In this document: in pieces, positions 46,115 to 58,958 of the stretch
Layout: each line of letters opens with the position of its first letter
How positions within the stretch are numbered: the first letter of the stretch is position 1
Source: Pleodorina starrii
Lineage: Eukaryota; Chlorophyta; Chlorophyceae; Chlamydomonadales; Volvocaceae
Length of the DNA: 64,000 nucleotides
Direction of reading: 5' to 3'
Assembly: GCA_030267565.1 (NCBI GenBank)
Contig: BRXU01000027.1
Location: 1,287,001 to 1,351,000, forward strand
Notes under the pieces: model-generated
The model's input: only the letters and a program-made list of their open reading frames with translations
Databases searched by the model: none
What the model was told of the DNA's origin: nothing
Made by a program: the position numbers and the translations under genes

Positions 46115-49109
46115 TCACATGATGGTGCAGCAGCCCTGCTTGGCGGCCTGCGCCGCCTGCTGCTGCAGCCGCGCCTGCCCCTCCTTGAGCGTCCGGATCT
46201 CCGCGGCCTGTGCCGCCGTCTGCGCCAACAGCACCTCCTGCGCGCCCAACAGCACGTCCAGCGCTTCCTCCACGACCTCCACCCGGTTCAACAGGCTGCC
46301 CTCGGGAGCCGACCGCACGCTCACCCCGTCGCGCGCCGTCTGCACCTGCATCCGCGCGGAGCAGATACAAAAACACAGGGAGCGCGGCCCCAGGCAGTCA
46401 GTTGCTGTTCGCTGGGGTGAGACGCCGCAGTTTGTGGGTTGGATACGAACCCGAACAAGTTTTTAAGCGGCGCCCGTGTGCGCGCTCTACTTCACCCACC
46501 GCCGCTGCTGCGAGGTGGAAGGTGTTCCACTGCCGACAAAGATTCCTTCAGTGTGCGTGCAGGCGCACGACTCAACTTGGCAGGGGTCGCCGAATCCGAC
46601 AACCTTGCCGGCAATGGTTCCGCGTCCGACATTCCCATCCCACCGAAATTCAGCAATTTTCCCAACATCCACCTACCGGTGTCCGCTGTCTTTCCGGCGG
46701 CGACGGAAGCAACGCTTCGACAGCCTTTACGCGCTCAATCAGAGTGCGGCTGCGCGCCTCAGCAACGGCCGTGAACTGTGCAATCGCCACCTGGGCCGCG
46801 CCCGGCGAGGCGCCGTTGCCCGCCTCCGCGGGGTGGGTCATTACCCCGGATCCGCTGCGCAGAGAGGGAGGGAGGGAGGGACGACCAGCGCAAGCATTAT
46901 GAGCAGAGAGCAGAGTACAGGGTAGCGGCACGTGGCCGATAGCTGGACTTGTCCTTGACGCACCTGCGCCGCATCGCGGCCCCCCCGGTGTTTGGGCATT
47001 ACACACCGCGGACCCGGCACAGTCGAAACGCCGATGCACGCATACGACCCTCTGCCTTAGCTGCCCTCCAATCCCCCACCTTTGACCCGCTGCAAGCTGG
47101 CTCCGCCCGACCTCCATCCTTCCACGTCACTTATTTACATGGTCGTGGGCACGTGCCCGTAACCCACCTGGAGCGGCTCGCCACAAGGCTGCCCTGGGGC
47201 GTCAGGAAGCCGCCGTCCGCCGAGGGCCGCTCCAAAGACGCCGCGGGCGGCAGCGTAAGCTGCTGCTGCGCCGCGTGGTGGCCCAGCCGCAGCGCCGCCA
47301 AGTCGATGCCCACCCGCGCCATGAGCTCCGCGTCTGACCACGGCCCCACATCGTCGAGCAGCGTGCCCCTTGACTCGCCGCCCAGGAACGCAGGGATGGC
47401 ATCGCGGTCCATGTGCTTAAGCAGCGCATCCATGTAATTGGGTCCAAGGATCTGGACGGGCGAGCGGGCGTGAGAGCGGTCTGATGAGAGGTGCGGAAGG
47501 GTGAACTGGTAAAAGTTTCAGGGAAGTCAGGGAAGTGGCAGGGGCCAACTAATGGCGGTGAAGGCAAAGCGAGCCCAGAGGGAGTGGGGGCGGAAGGATT
47601 CGGGCACGCAGGCCACCTGGAGGCTGGGCCGTGGCGCGAAGTGGGTCGCGTGCAACGGACCTGCTGGGTAGTGTCCAGGGTGTGGCAGCAGCTCAAGGGC
47701 GGTTCCGGGGCACATCCGTCCAGGCTCTCGTGAAGCACGCCAGCCCAGCCCGTGGTGGTAACCGCGGGTCATACATGTTGTGAAGGGCCTCCCACATGCA
47801 GACAGCCCCGGGATCCGGCCGCGCGCGTGCGCACACCTCAATTTTTTGCTGCGTGCGGACGTCGATCATGCCCTTGACCACTGTCCAGACCATTCGGAAG
47901 ATGGCGGGGGCGTTGATAATGCAGATGTGCCCCAGCATCTCCGGGTAGTTGTCCTGGTCGGTCTTCGTGAACTTCATCAGCATGCGCTTAACCTCGCCCG
48001 TGAGAGCACTCAGTCCCACCCCTACAAGGCGGGCGCGAGCGAATGCAGTAAGTTGCAGGTGTGTTACGGGTTATGCCACTGGCGCTCCAGGAAGAGCGGC
48101 CCGCTGGGCGGCGCTGACCAGGCACGTGGAATCCTGTGTGCGTTCACTACAAGCCACTATGCCATGGAGTTTTCCAAGGATGACATGCGCACGGCAAAAA
48201 CCCAATTCGCACCTCGCACGTCCATGATCCCGAACGTTTGGTCTATCTTGCGGTTGGCAAGCTTGCTGCACACGGGCATGATAACCTTCACACAGCGCTC
48301 GTACTCCTGCACATGGAACTTGAACATGCGTTCCTCGTCTGTGCACTCCATGATCGCTGGAACGTTGATCTTGCCGATAAGCTGGATGTACACGGGCCGA
48401 CCCTGCACACAGACAGGTGCTATGGTGAACCCCAGCGACGTGTATGGCACGGCACAAACGGTGGAGTGGGTTGGTTGGCGGTTGCCCAAGGAGCGGGGAA
48501 GGGGACCGCACCTGCTTATCCAGCTTGTGATAGCCCTGCGGGTATGCCGCAAGGAACTTGTCCCGCTCGGTGAAGTAGAAGTCCTGAAGGATGGTATCGA
48601 CATGATGGTCCTTGCGCCAGTGCATGTGGTCATGGAACATCTTCGTAGCCTTATCAATGTCGTATGTGCGTGCTCGCAAGAAGCGCCGCAGCATGTAGAA
48701 GTCTACAGGCACAACATGTGCAGGATGGGAGGGGCAAACGCCACATCTCGGCGGTGAGAGAGATACGTGTACGCATTTTTGCAGCTACAATGCGAACGGC
48801 TGCCGACAAATTATTTACGATCAAAGCCGGACTGGCCCTCAAGGTAGCCCTGTGCTGCTGCCAATCACTCGCCTTGGTCGTCCGGGTTCCATAGGTTCTC
48901 CACAGCCAGTCTTCGACGGAATAATTCGACATACGTCTCCTGCGCGCACGTTTTCATTTTTTCACACCCCTGCGACTGCTGTCAGTTACCAAAAACTTTA
49001 CCTGTTGCTCAGGTGTCAGGCCCCAGTCGTCCACTTTCTGCTCAATAGGAAACTCTTTAGGGCCGTCAAATTTCAGAACCTCCGTGGGAGGTGGCACCCT
49101 CGGTGCCAT
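46115..49109 (-). CDS. Sec14-type CRAL-TRIO lipid-transfer protein with C-terminal CaaX box
   Basis: Eight exons, 49109-49002, 48939-48873, 48702-48512, 48402-48213, 48021-47837, 47451-47168, 46854-46677, 46345-46115, join in phase to 477 aa. Sec14-like proteins exchange phosphatidylinositol and phosphatidylcholine and stimulate PI4P synthesis. CRAL-TRIO N: NPDDQDFYMLRRFLRARTYD (about 55-70). Lipid-binding domain from about 122: GRPVYIQLIGKIN, MFKFHVQEYERC, QTFGIMDVRGVGLSAL, YPEMLGHICIINAPAIFRMV and the PNYMDALLKHMDRDAIPAFL, then GGES, of the Sec14 C-lobe. Residues about 425-470 form a Gln/Ala-rich coiled coil (VEEALDVLLGAQEVLLAQTA). The protein ends GCCTIM, a CaaX box with X = Met, predicting farnesylation, preceded by a second Cys. 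Intron 2 uses a GC donor (AAG|GCGAGT); a GT alternative 6 nt downstream breaks the frame. Confidence 0.9.
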
Positions 49110-51309
49110 AGCTACACAACAAGGATTAACACTGTCTTGTCTGTCGTCAAGGCGCTGATACCTAAAGTCTGTTGATTTGTGTCTTTTTGAGAGAAGCTTG
49201 CAGAAATGCGCCGTGTGATTCGGCCAGATAACGGCTTGTCCCGGAGCTGGCTGGTCGGCTCTGGGTGGGGTCTAAAATCGGAGATGCCAAGGTAACAAAA
49301 GAGAGCCCATGCACATTCGATGCGGTACCCAGCTAGTCAACAAGTGGATGGTCAACGCTGTACGTTTTGAAGTTTTGGTCGTTAATTGATGTACGGGGTA
49401 CGACAAGGTAGCGAAGTAGAAAGTGTGATCGAAATGTACACATATACTCATCCATCGGCCCAATAATGTAGTGACTGCTGCAAACTGGTAGCTGCAATAG
49501 GTGGGCAATGTGACAGGTCACTGCGCTTGAAGTGGTCCATCCCAGCCTGGCTCGTTCCCACACCACCTCTGCCTTCCTGCGGCAACAGACGAGCCTGGCC
49601 TTATGTGCGCCAGGGGTAAAGTGCATTCCAGCCCGGCCTGCGAATGCTTACGTTCGGCAAGGATACTTGAGCAGTGGTACTCCGTACAGGTGTCCCTTAC
49701 TAGTGCACATTCCACGCCAGTATCCTCCCCCCTTATGGGATTGAAACGCAGGAGTACCACCCCTTTCGTAGGTTTTGACAAAATGGGGGGGGGACATTTT
49801 ATCGTTTGTAAATTGTGCACGTTTCTGAGCTGTAGACGGCGAATGGCCAACGGCTCGTAGGTCTCCAACTGCGCCTATTAGCACAGAACCTCGCAGGACA
49901 GACTTGACGGACGCCGAGTTACCAGCAGGTTACAAGGCCATCGCACCGGGGCGCAAGGTCGATTCTCTTCGTACGACCGTGGAAGTATCGGCCACTTTTT
50001 TCGCTCCGTCTCCGACGCAAATCTTCGTCATCGACTATCTTCACGTGCATACCACACATTAATGTGTGCCCTGGCGTGTGCAAACTCCTGTACAACTAGA
50101 CATACTCTCCTCTTCCTGTGGGTCTTATGACAGCATCAGAGCCAATGTCCCTCCAAAGAGCCAAGATCCCGAACGCACCAAAGCGTGCGGGCAGCCCTAA
50201 AAAACGCGCAGCTCTCCGCAAACCGAACACAGCAACATGACAGCCGCAAATCATGCGGCAATGGAAATGGCGGCTTAAATCCTCATCAAACCAACAGAAG
50301 ACGGGCGCCGATACTAAATATTCAACGGCTGGGCCTACTGAACTTCTCGCTTGCGTTTGTCGTACACATGCATCCACCGCCCCCGTGACAGTCCGCGCTT
50401 GTGGTGACATCGTTGCATTGCTAGGGAAATAACGCGGGACTCATACGGCGTCGGTTGCACGGAGCCAGCCTGCCAAAGCTTCCTCTCGGCTCGCCCAAAA
50501 TGTGCAGTCCACCCCAATCCAGGCAAACCGCAACTCGGTGCAACACTCACTTCACACGTTCACAGCCTTCACGTCATACCACAGGAGGAGCCCTCCTGCG
50601 CTCATCCTCATACACACGGCGGCAAAACGGACGTGGCTGTGTCCGAACTATCGAAGCGGGGCTGACACACAACACCGCGATCAGCCGGCACCACCCACAC
50701 GACGACAACCCATGCTTAAAACATGTCCGCCTACAAAAGAGCTACCGTAAAACATGTGCTCACACCTCTCCAAAAAAGCATGTTTTTTATAGCCTGCTGT
50801 CGCCTTGAGATCGTGTTCAAAATCGGTTCGCACGCAACGCCACGCATTGTGACCCCTGTTTTGCTGCGCGAACCGCACACCCCGCAAGCCCAGGCACATG
50901 CAATATACACCCAAAGGACACCGAATCTGCGCCTTTTGCAGATAACGGCTCTAAAAAAGAAATTTCACCATAACAAACCAGGCAAGCTTTTGCACTGACG
51001 AGGAAAGGCCTCCGCGACACGCAATGGAACGGAACCCCGGGGGTCAACTTGGCGGCATTTGACGCACAACCCAGCACAACTTGTGGCGCACAGGGAAGCG
51101 GGATGCCGAAAGCGCTCCCGGCATAGCGTCACAAGGCATCTGCACCACTCAGGCGCTGCTTGAAAGACTCTACTACACTCTCAACATACACGAGGCGCGC
51201 CATACATTCAGTCGCGCACACGCCAACGGGGCTGCCAGACAACTTGGAAACACACCTTGGCACCTAAAGCCCGACCCACATCCAGCAAAACACTCCACAC
51301 CGCCCGCGC
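49110..51309. other. Intergenic
   Basis: 2.2 kb of mid-GC sequence. Contains the Sec14 promoter side and the CDPK 3' UTR. Open frames on both strands (up to about 115 codons) have no coding character. Nothing else recognised. Confidence 0.45.
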
Positions 51310-54300
51310 CTACTCGGCCACGGTGTCCAGGCGGTGCGCGGAGCCCTGCAGGGCCTTGAGGGCCACATTACGGTACAGGTTGCTGCCGTGCATGCGGCGG
51401 TCAAAATAGCCGCCCTGCCGGCCCAGGCCGTTTACCGTACCAGTCACTGCCCCCGCCGCCCCGGCGGCCTGCCCACCGGCGCCGCCAGTGGCAGCGGCAG
51501 CCGCCCCCGGCGACGCCGGCTCGGCCGCTGGCTCCGGGGGAGGAGCCCTGCCCGCGCCGACGACGTCGAAGCGCCAGACCGGCGCCTTGGGCTCCGGCGG
51601 CGGCGGCGGAGCCGCCCGGCCGCCCACGTCGAAGCGCCAGACCATGCCGCCGCTGACACCGGCGCCGGCAGACTGGCCGCCGGCCGCCACGCCTTGCACA
51701 CCGCCACCTACGCCAGCGGCCCCGCCCGCTGGATTCGTTGCCTCCCTCGCAGCCGCCGCCGGCTGCCCCTTGGCGCTGTGGTCCACGTCGAAGCGGAAGA
51801 CGATACCGCCGGGCGCGGGCTGCAGGACCCTGCCCTTGTCGCGATTGGAGCCATCCGGGCGGTCGCTGGACACCGAGTGCGTCGACGCATCCGCGCCGTG
51901 GCGGCTGCCGCCGTGGCGACTCCACTCGCCGCTGCGCAGTGACGCAGCCAGCATGCCGTTGAGGCGGTCCAGGGAGTTGAAGGAACTGCTGGAGCGCGTG
52001 CTGAGGCGATCGTCGTACAGGTCCAGGGTGTCCATCGAATTGACCTGCGCGAGCAAAGGCGCGTGCAAAGAAAGGCAGACGAGTCGTGTCACATGTGGGT
52101 CTCGCTTACTCGTAATTACATCAGAAAAGGGCTTGCAGAGACGGCGAGCACGTCCGGTGGAGGACTACAAGATGAACGTTCAAGCATTGGTGCGTGATGC
52201 CATGAGGTAGAGTCGTCCTTGGTGTTCGTACTGTACTGATAAAGCTGCCACCTCATTGCGTCGCCCTGGAACGCATGCATTATTCGTGGACTTCCGGACA
52301 GGCCTTTGCTGATTTACAACCACGAAGCCAGCCTTTAAATGCAACGTGGCGCCGTACCTTGAGCAGGTTGCAGAAGGCCTCGAAATCAATGCCCTGCATG
52401 CTGGCCGCTTCACCCCGCACAACCGAGTCGCGGCTCGCCTCCTCCAGGGCGAGCGACAGCGCCGACTGGACCTCGTCAGGCGGCAGCCGGTCGCGCAGCG
52501 CCGCCAGCAGCTCCTTCACCTCCAACACGCCGCTGCCATCAGTGTCCATCTCGCGGAAGGCCCTGCGCAACCAACGCAGCAGTTCGTCGGCCTTTTGCTA
52601 ACGACAACACTGGACCAAGAAGAGAGCTTCGTAGGCCGCAACGTGGTACCGGTATTTGCACCCGGTGGTATTTGCAATTACACGTCATTTGCGCGCTGAG
52701 AACCTAAGGCCGCTCCCCCGCCCTGTGCTTTCCTTTTCCAACGGGCCGTTCCGCCATTCCAATTTTCAACTCGGGTGGCCCCATCCAATCAGGCTCTCCC
52801 TTAGCCCCTTCAGCGCTCGTAAGGCGCCTGCCTGCCTGTCCCTCATGGCAGCGCCCCACCGCGTGTCATGTACCGCCCCGCAAGAACCCCACATCCGCCC
52901 CGACCCCGCCGCTGCCACTCACTTGGCCGCCAGCTCCAGCCATAGCTCTGCGTGGTTCTTCTGCAGGTGACGCCAGTCCATCTGGCTGGCGGCGAACGCG
53001 GCCTGGTCGATGGCCCCCGAGCCCTCCAGGTCGACCTGTTCCATCAGCCGCGACACCTCGCTGGGAGCCAGCTTGAAGCCTGCGCCGGAGAAGAGGGGGA
53101 CAGGACAACGGGTGCAACGAGCTATGGGAGAGTGCGGGTGATGGTTTGGCACGACCGCAAGGTGCGGTGCGTTTAACGGCGCCTGCGCCAGGGCCGACAC
53201 AAACATGGCCTGAACACATGGGAAAGAGGCCCATGCGCTTCGAGATGCGACCGACGCCGCCCCTGCTAGGGGGAGGAATCAGTACGGCGAATACTGGGTA
53301 TGAGACCGAACTGACTGATGAGCGGGTTACCGCATCTGGGTCGGCCTCCAAACCCTTCCTGGGAGGCCTGGGTACGCGCGTAGGTGGTCGCGCGCGCGGG
53401 ACCGGGTCTCACCCATGCGCTCCAGCGCCTCTCCCAGCTGCGCCTCGTCCAGCACCGCGCCGCCCTTGTCCAGCCGCAGTTGCTCCAGCAGCGGCTGCAA
53501 GCACGCAGCATCGGGCGCCGAGACAATGGGCCGGCCATTCTCCGAGATAGCACAGCGGTCGCGTTCCGCATCGGCGAGCAGCTCGGGGTGGGTGAGCAGC
53601 TCCGCGGCAATCGACTGCAGCACGGTGCGCTTCAGCTGGCTGCCCGTGGCGAAGCGCTGGATGCGGGCAACCACGCTCTGATGCAGCTTGCGGCCTGAGG
53701 AAGGAGCCAGGTAGCGAGGGCGGGAGAGAGGGAGGGACAGTCCAGGTCGGGGGCACAAGGTATCACGACGGGCGAGAGAAACCCCATCCCAGGGCATACC
53801 AATGAGCATCCCCATCGGCGGCCTTCCGGCACGCACTGCAGCATATGCGCACGAAGCGGCGCCGCTGCAGTGTCGAGGCTCTAAGTATCGAGGAGGACCG
53901 GAGCCAGCTGCCTCCGAAACCCGCGAGGCCGTGGTGCGGTTGCTCACCCGTGGAGCGCTCCGCCGAATTGCCACTGAGCCAGGGGTGCTTCAGCACGTCC
54001 TTTGCGGTGGGCCGCGCCGCGACGTCGCGGTTGAGCAGCAGCTTGCAGAAGTCCTTGGCTTCCTCGCTGATACCCGACCACCAGCGCTGGTCAAAGTCCA
54101 GCGGGTCGTTCAGCACAGAGCGCCTGCGAAAGGCGGGGGGTTAAAGTTGGGTCCGAGGTTGGATCCGAGGACCGTGTTCGCGCGCGCCAACCCAGGAAGA
54201 CCCGCATTGAGACCTTGTGAACACGGTGCCGATGCCAATCAATGATGCATAGCGCATGCGAATGCAGCGACCACACCGCTCCCAACAAGCACTTGTAAAT

Positions 54301-56602
54301 ACGGTAGCCTGCAGCCTCACGGGACGTTACTTACCAGACTGCAGTGATGGCGGGCGCGTACGAGTTTTTCCGGTCGTCGAAGGGGAAGCGGCCGCACAAC
54401 AGCTGGAACGCCATGACGCCGGCAGCCCATATGTCGCTCGCGGGATACCACTCGCCACGGAGCGTTTCTGCAGGGCCAGATACCATGGCGCTTTTGAGTG
54501 TTTGGCGAAACGCAGGCCGCAGGACGAGTTCCTCTGGTAGCGGGTTGCGCCAGAAACGATGCAGGCAGGGAGCTCTGGAGTCCTCCCATCTAACCGGATG
54601 GCAGACTCCCAGGATAAGGAAAACGTAAATTGGGCTTCGAAGGACTTGGTCGCACAAATGCACGCGAATTGTTGCACAAATGCACGCGAGCCGTCAGCTC
54701 CGAAGGTACTCCATCGGTCGACAGCAACGCCCGTGCCTTGCAAACCCCTGCCTCACGACGCGTTTGCCGCGCCAATTTATTGCCGCAGTACGAATATGTT
54801 CACCCCACGCTGAACCCCAAGCCTCACAATGCGCTCACACCCCTACCTGGCGCCATGTACCACGGCGTCTAGCACCACAGCAAGCGGATTATCAGCGCAG
54901 AGCAGCAGGGTTTTCGTGAAGGAAGAAGCAGGAAGGGGAGAGGCAGGCAGGGGAAGCTCGTCAGTCGTTTGACCGACGGGAGACGACAGGCGGGTGGTTC
55001 GCCACCAATCCAATCGGCAGCTAACTTGCACATGGCAGATCAGCTAGGGCCTCGCGCGCCTTCCCGGCAGCAGTGTCTCGGTCCCTGACTTGTGCGAGAG
55101 CGCAACAGGACGAACCCCGGCCCAGCAAGGCAGGTCCTACATACGCGTTGGCGGTGGTAAGCGACCTCTCTCGTCCCCGATACCGGTAAGCTCACCCCCT
55201 CCAGGCCCAGGTCTGTTCGAGGTAGGTGCTCCGGGTCGAAAGGCGCCGCCAAGCCGAAGTCGATGGCCTTCAGGGGGGCGCGATCCTCGTCCGACAAGAG
55301 CATGAAGTTGCCTGTTGGGCAGGGACAACGGTGATGGATAGCGAATAGGCAACTGGCGTCAGCGGCGAGGGAGCACCATACTGGGGCAAAAGGATATAAG
55401 CTTCTGCGACCCTGCTGCAACGTTTACCCCACCTTCCCAACGAACCGCCCAGCCACGCGTTGGGCGCCAAACCCGCCGCGCAATGCCCGTACTGCTCCCG
55501 CACCTGGCTTGATGTCGCGATGGAGGATGTTCTGCGCGTGGCACTGCGCCAGAGTCCTCAGCACGGCGCGCATGAAGCTGGCCACCTATAGCGCAAGTCG
55601 TCAGATAATGTGATGGTAGGGGGGCAGGGGGGAAATGTGTTGGCCTTAAGCACAGTTAGCGCCCCGCGTGAACATCGAGGCCGCCCAAGTGCCCCGACAC
55701 GCCCACGAGAACACGGCTCTCCGCCTCCGTCCAAGCTTGAACGACGCGCGCCATACATCGCAGCCCAGGTTTAAAACGTGACCGATATATCCCGCAGAAG
55801 GGGCCTGTCCGGAATGTATTGATCGATACGTCCCAGATGGGCTCCATCTGCGCAGTCGGACGATGGTGGATGCAGACGCACCGTGCGCTCGCTGTAATGC
55901 CGGTCCCCGATGCGGTGCCACAGCTCGCCGCCCTTGCACCATTCCATGACAATGTGCACACACTCGTCGTCTTCGTACACGTCCTCCAGTTTGACAATGT
56001 TGAGGCTGCCCCTCAGCTTCGCCATGACCTGGATCTCCCGACGAAGGCTGGGGGAAGGGGAGGGGAGAGGGTATTAGGTCCAAATACAGGTTGTGGGTGC
56101 GCGGCAGCGCCAACAAGAAGATATATTGCAGAGCGACTCACCTCTCTAGATGACCCTGCTTCTTCTTCTCCGACGCGTCGTCCGACAACACCTTACGGAT
56201 CGACTTGCATGCGAACTCCTCTCCGGTCTCACGGTTGAGAACGACGCGGACGACGCCATTACCACCCTTGCCAAGCTCGCGGTCAAATTTGTACTTGTCC
56301 TCGAGGCCACTTGGGTAGCCCAGGTAAGGAGCGCTGCTACTTTCACTTTTCGAAACCGCCTGTGCCATCGACACCGTAGCGAGCGCCTGTGGCGCCGAAC
56401 ACGCCAGCGGTGAAGTAGCAGCTCCTATCCATGGGGAAACGCACGCCGAGCCCGCTCCTGGTCGAGGTGGTGCTGAGCTGGACCCCGCTCGCCGCCCAGT
56501 ATGCAGGCCGCCAAGAAGGCGCGAGAGCAAGCCTTTTCCCTGACGCGTGGATTGATGCGACTGCTGCTGTTGTTGCTGCTGGTAGGACCCTAATGGCGTC
56601 AT
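51310..56602 (-). CDS. Calcium-dependent protein kinase (CDPK-like) with long RFDV-repeat tail
   Basis: Eleven exons, 56602-56142, 56047-55882, 55585-55504, 55311-55196, 54868-54847, 54467-54335, 54123-53948, 53694-53413, 53079-52923, 52562-52358, 52044-51310, give 844 aa in phase. Ser/Thr kinase domain about 103-378: G-loop LGKGGNGVV (109-117), ACK lysine 133, HRDIKPGN (231-238), DFG (254-256), TPWYMAPE (276-283, mostly on a 22-nt microexon), DIWAAGV, HPWL. A helical junction ([20 protein letters not shown]) follows as in CDPKs. EF-hands: one canonical loop [12 protein letters not shown] (538-549); [12 protein letters not shown] and [10 protein letters not shown] are degenerate. The last 244 residues are not part of known CDPKs: Ser-rich, then Gly/Ala/Pro-rich with three copies of (F/W)RFDV at 684, 737 and 758. 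N-terminus is Gln-rich without a myristoylation Gly2. Cytosolic/nuclear Ca2+ signalling is likely. Confidence 0.88.
54847..54868 (-). other. 22-nt microexon of the CDPK gene
   Basis: Encodes TPWYMAP plus the first base of the Glu codon of the kinase APE motif. Flanked by CTAG (acceptor) and GTAGGG (donor). Without it the P+1 loop is missing and the frame between the neighbouring exons is lost, so it is needed for a functional kinase. Confidence 0.75.
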
Positions 56603-58958
56603 TTCTTCGCACGGCAGCTACCGGTAGTCTTTGTAAGTCAAACCAGAAACAGCTCTGAGAGTCTTCGGAGATGCTTGGAACAGGGCAAAAGCTCACTATG
56701 TATCGGCTCACAAGCGACTTGTTCTGAAGGAAAGCACACGAATCCACGTGGGTATCTGGTTACACTATGAAATCTGAGTTAGTTGTCGGTACTTTGCGAG
56801 GTATAATGTAAATGCAGGTATCTCTTTGTGTGAGCTCTCATCGGAAAAGTTCACCTTATGTGGCGCTGAAACCGTCCAACGTCGCCGAACACTTTTGCAG
56901 TACAATGCGTATGTAAGCCTACGTGGCCGGGAGCAGCATTACGGTCCTACAACACTGTCATAATAACAGGCGCGGAGCATGTTGGCGCGGGGTTGTGCAG
57001 TTAACCCAAATCTGGTTTCCAGTCGTTGCAGGCGTGACGATGGCTCTCCCTTTCGCAGTCTCCCAGCTCGGCTGCGTGCTGCCTCTGCCCTGTTTTTCAC
57101 CTGTTATCCACAACCCATAAAATTAATACATACCCACCATGACCCACATTGTGTTTGCAAATCTACCCATGGGGGAAGCCTCCTCTTCCAGCCCATTTCA
57201 GCCCGTACGAATCGGCCCTTCTCTGTGCGCGTATGCCCTTCTGCCATTGCCCTACCTACCGTCGTACCGGCACGGCTTCCTTCGGCGTGTTGTCCCGTCG
57301 CAACACCAGGTAGGGCGCGTGCCGACGAGCGGGTGAGGCACCACACACGGCCCCTGGCCGCGCTCCCAGCATCCGCAGCCGCACACGGCAAACAGACAGG
57401 GACAAGAACCTAGCTAGGGAGGCGGCGCGAGATATTGGCGAAGAAACCGAGACGCAATTATCAGCCATCCGGCGGCCCGAACGACTATCACTGATGTATC
57501 TAGTACCTTATCGGCAAGCAGACAGAGCGTGGCCGCGTCGACGCCGGGCCATCTCCAGAGGCAGGGGGAGGCCAGTGTGCGGACGGGCGGCGAAGCGGCG
57601 AGGCACGTTGTGAGGGGTTCGCGGCCATCATCTGGCGTCCAGCCCACGCAGCTAGACGCCTCCACCCATCCAGGAATTGAGCTAGTTGCTTTGCAGTGGA
57701 CCCATCGCATCACCGGTCCATGCAGCACCAGACACCGTCACGGCCGATAACCACACGACCGAGGGAGGCAGTAGGGCCCAAGCGACCAAAGACTTGATCC
57801 GGAACAGCCACATTGTGACATTGAGGGGCAAGTGCAGGACGGCGACCGCCTGCAGAAAAGCGTAAGGACACGTAAGGACCACAAAAGGGGAAGCACTGGA
57901 AGCCCATTCAGGAAGTGCCAGTGGTCCGCTTGGCCACGATGGTGAAAGCGTTGCAGAGCCGTCGGTGAGGAAAGGAAACCCCAACGTCTCGGAGGCGGCA
58001 AGGCCCTGCCGTTTGCCGAATCGGTTTCCGAGAGGCTCTTGTTGGGGTTGGGTGGCGAGCGAAGCGGGGTGGGCATCCGAGGGCCAACCGGTCGTCCACT
58101 CCGGATTGATGGTTCCGTCATTCGAATTGACGTGTGACCGCCTGTGTATCGGATACGCGACAGCGCCATTCCCGTGACACGGTAGAGTTAACAGATAACC
58201 GAGTCCCACCCCCGTGGGTAGCCTCAGCACCGACAATCCTTTGGGAGTATATTTTAACACAATAATCCATTCATGGTGCGACCCAGATGAGCAGTTTCCA
58301 GTCGTGACCCTAATAAATTGATTACGATACACGTAGTAAGCGCAGTCGCACCGCGCTCACCGCACAAACACAAGCTACCAACCTTGCCCCCAGCGCCGCG
58401 CCCTTGAGACACCACATGCGCAGGTGTGTGAGCGCCCATGTGTGCGTCGTGTGTCGGCCACCACAGTGGTGTGTACTTCGTGCCCATTGGCGCAAGCAGC
58501 CCCAAGGTTACAGGACAAGCGCTGACACGACAAGGCAACTTTTAGGCCTCTGTGGCCGGTGGCCACGATGAACGCTAGCCTTGGACAACATATTGTCACG
58601 CTGACTTGGCACGGCCCAGCGAATTGTGCGTCGGAAGCTTCGAACGCCGAAGGCAACGGTAGACGCCAACCGTCTTAACCGTCAGAAACGAACTCACCTG
58701 AACCCTTGGTCCCTTGCTGTGGACGCCCTCGTGCAGGTCAAGCACACTGTGAACAAAGAATGTATTGCACATGAACCTTGTCCACGTTCTCGTAGCGCTG
58801 ACTGCCACTCTGACTGCCAAGCTTGGAACATTTTGCCTGGGCGGCCAGGCTCCTGGCTTAAATAGTATATTTACGTACAGATTTGCTATTGTGCCGTCAG
58901 CATTAGGTTAAAAGGTACCATGTTTTAGGACTTGGCGCGAGGGTCCCTCGGGGCACAA
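56603..58958. promoter_or_regulatory. Divergent upstream region, CDPK / TAF5
   Basis: 2.4 kb between two divergent start codons. An open minus-strand frame at 58332-57682 (216 codons, GTG start, a hydrophobic C-terminal half) and another at 57728-57414 overlap plus-strand frames of similar length; neither has a recognised domain. May hide a lost gene or a transposon fragment. Immediate upstream of TAF5 is AT-rich (AATAGTATATTTACG near 58862). Confidence 0.35.

Noticed and set aside
57682..58332. 216-codon minus-strand ORF with hydrophobic C-terminal half
   Set aside because: GTG start, no domain, and equally long overlapping frames on the other strand.
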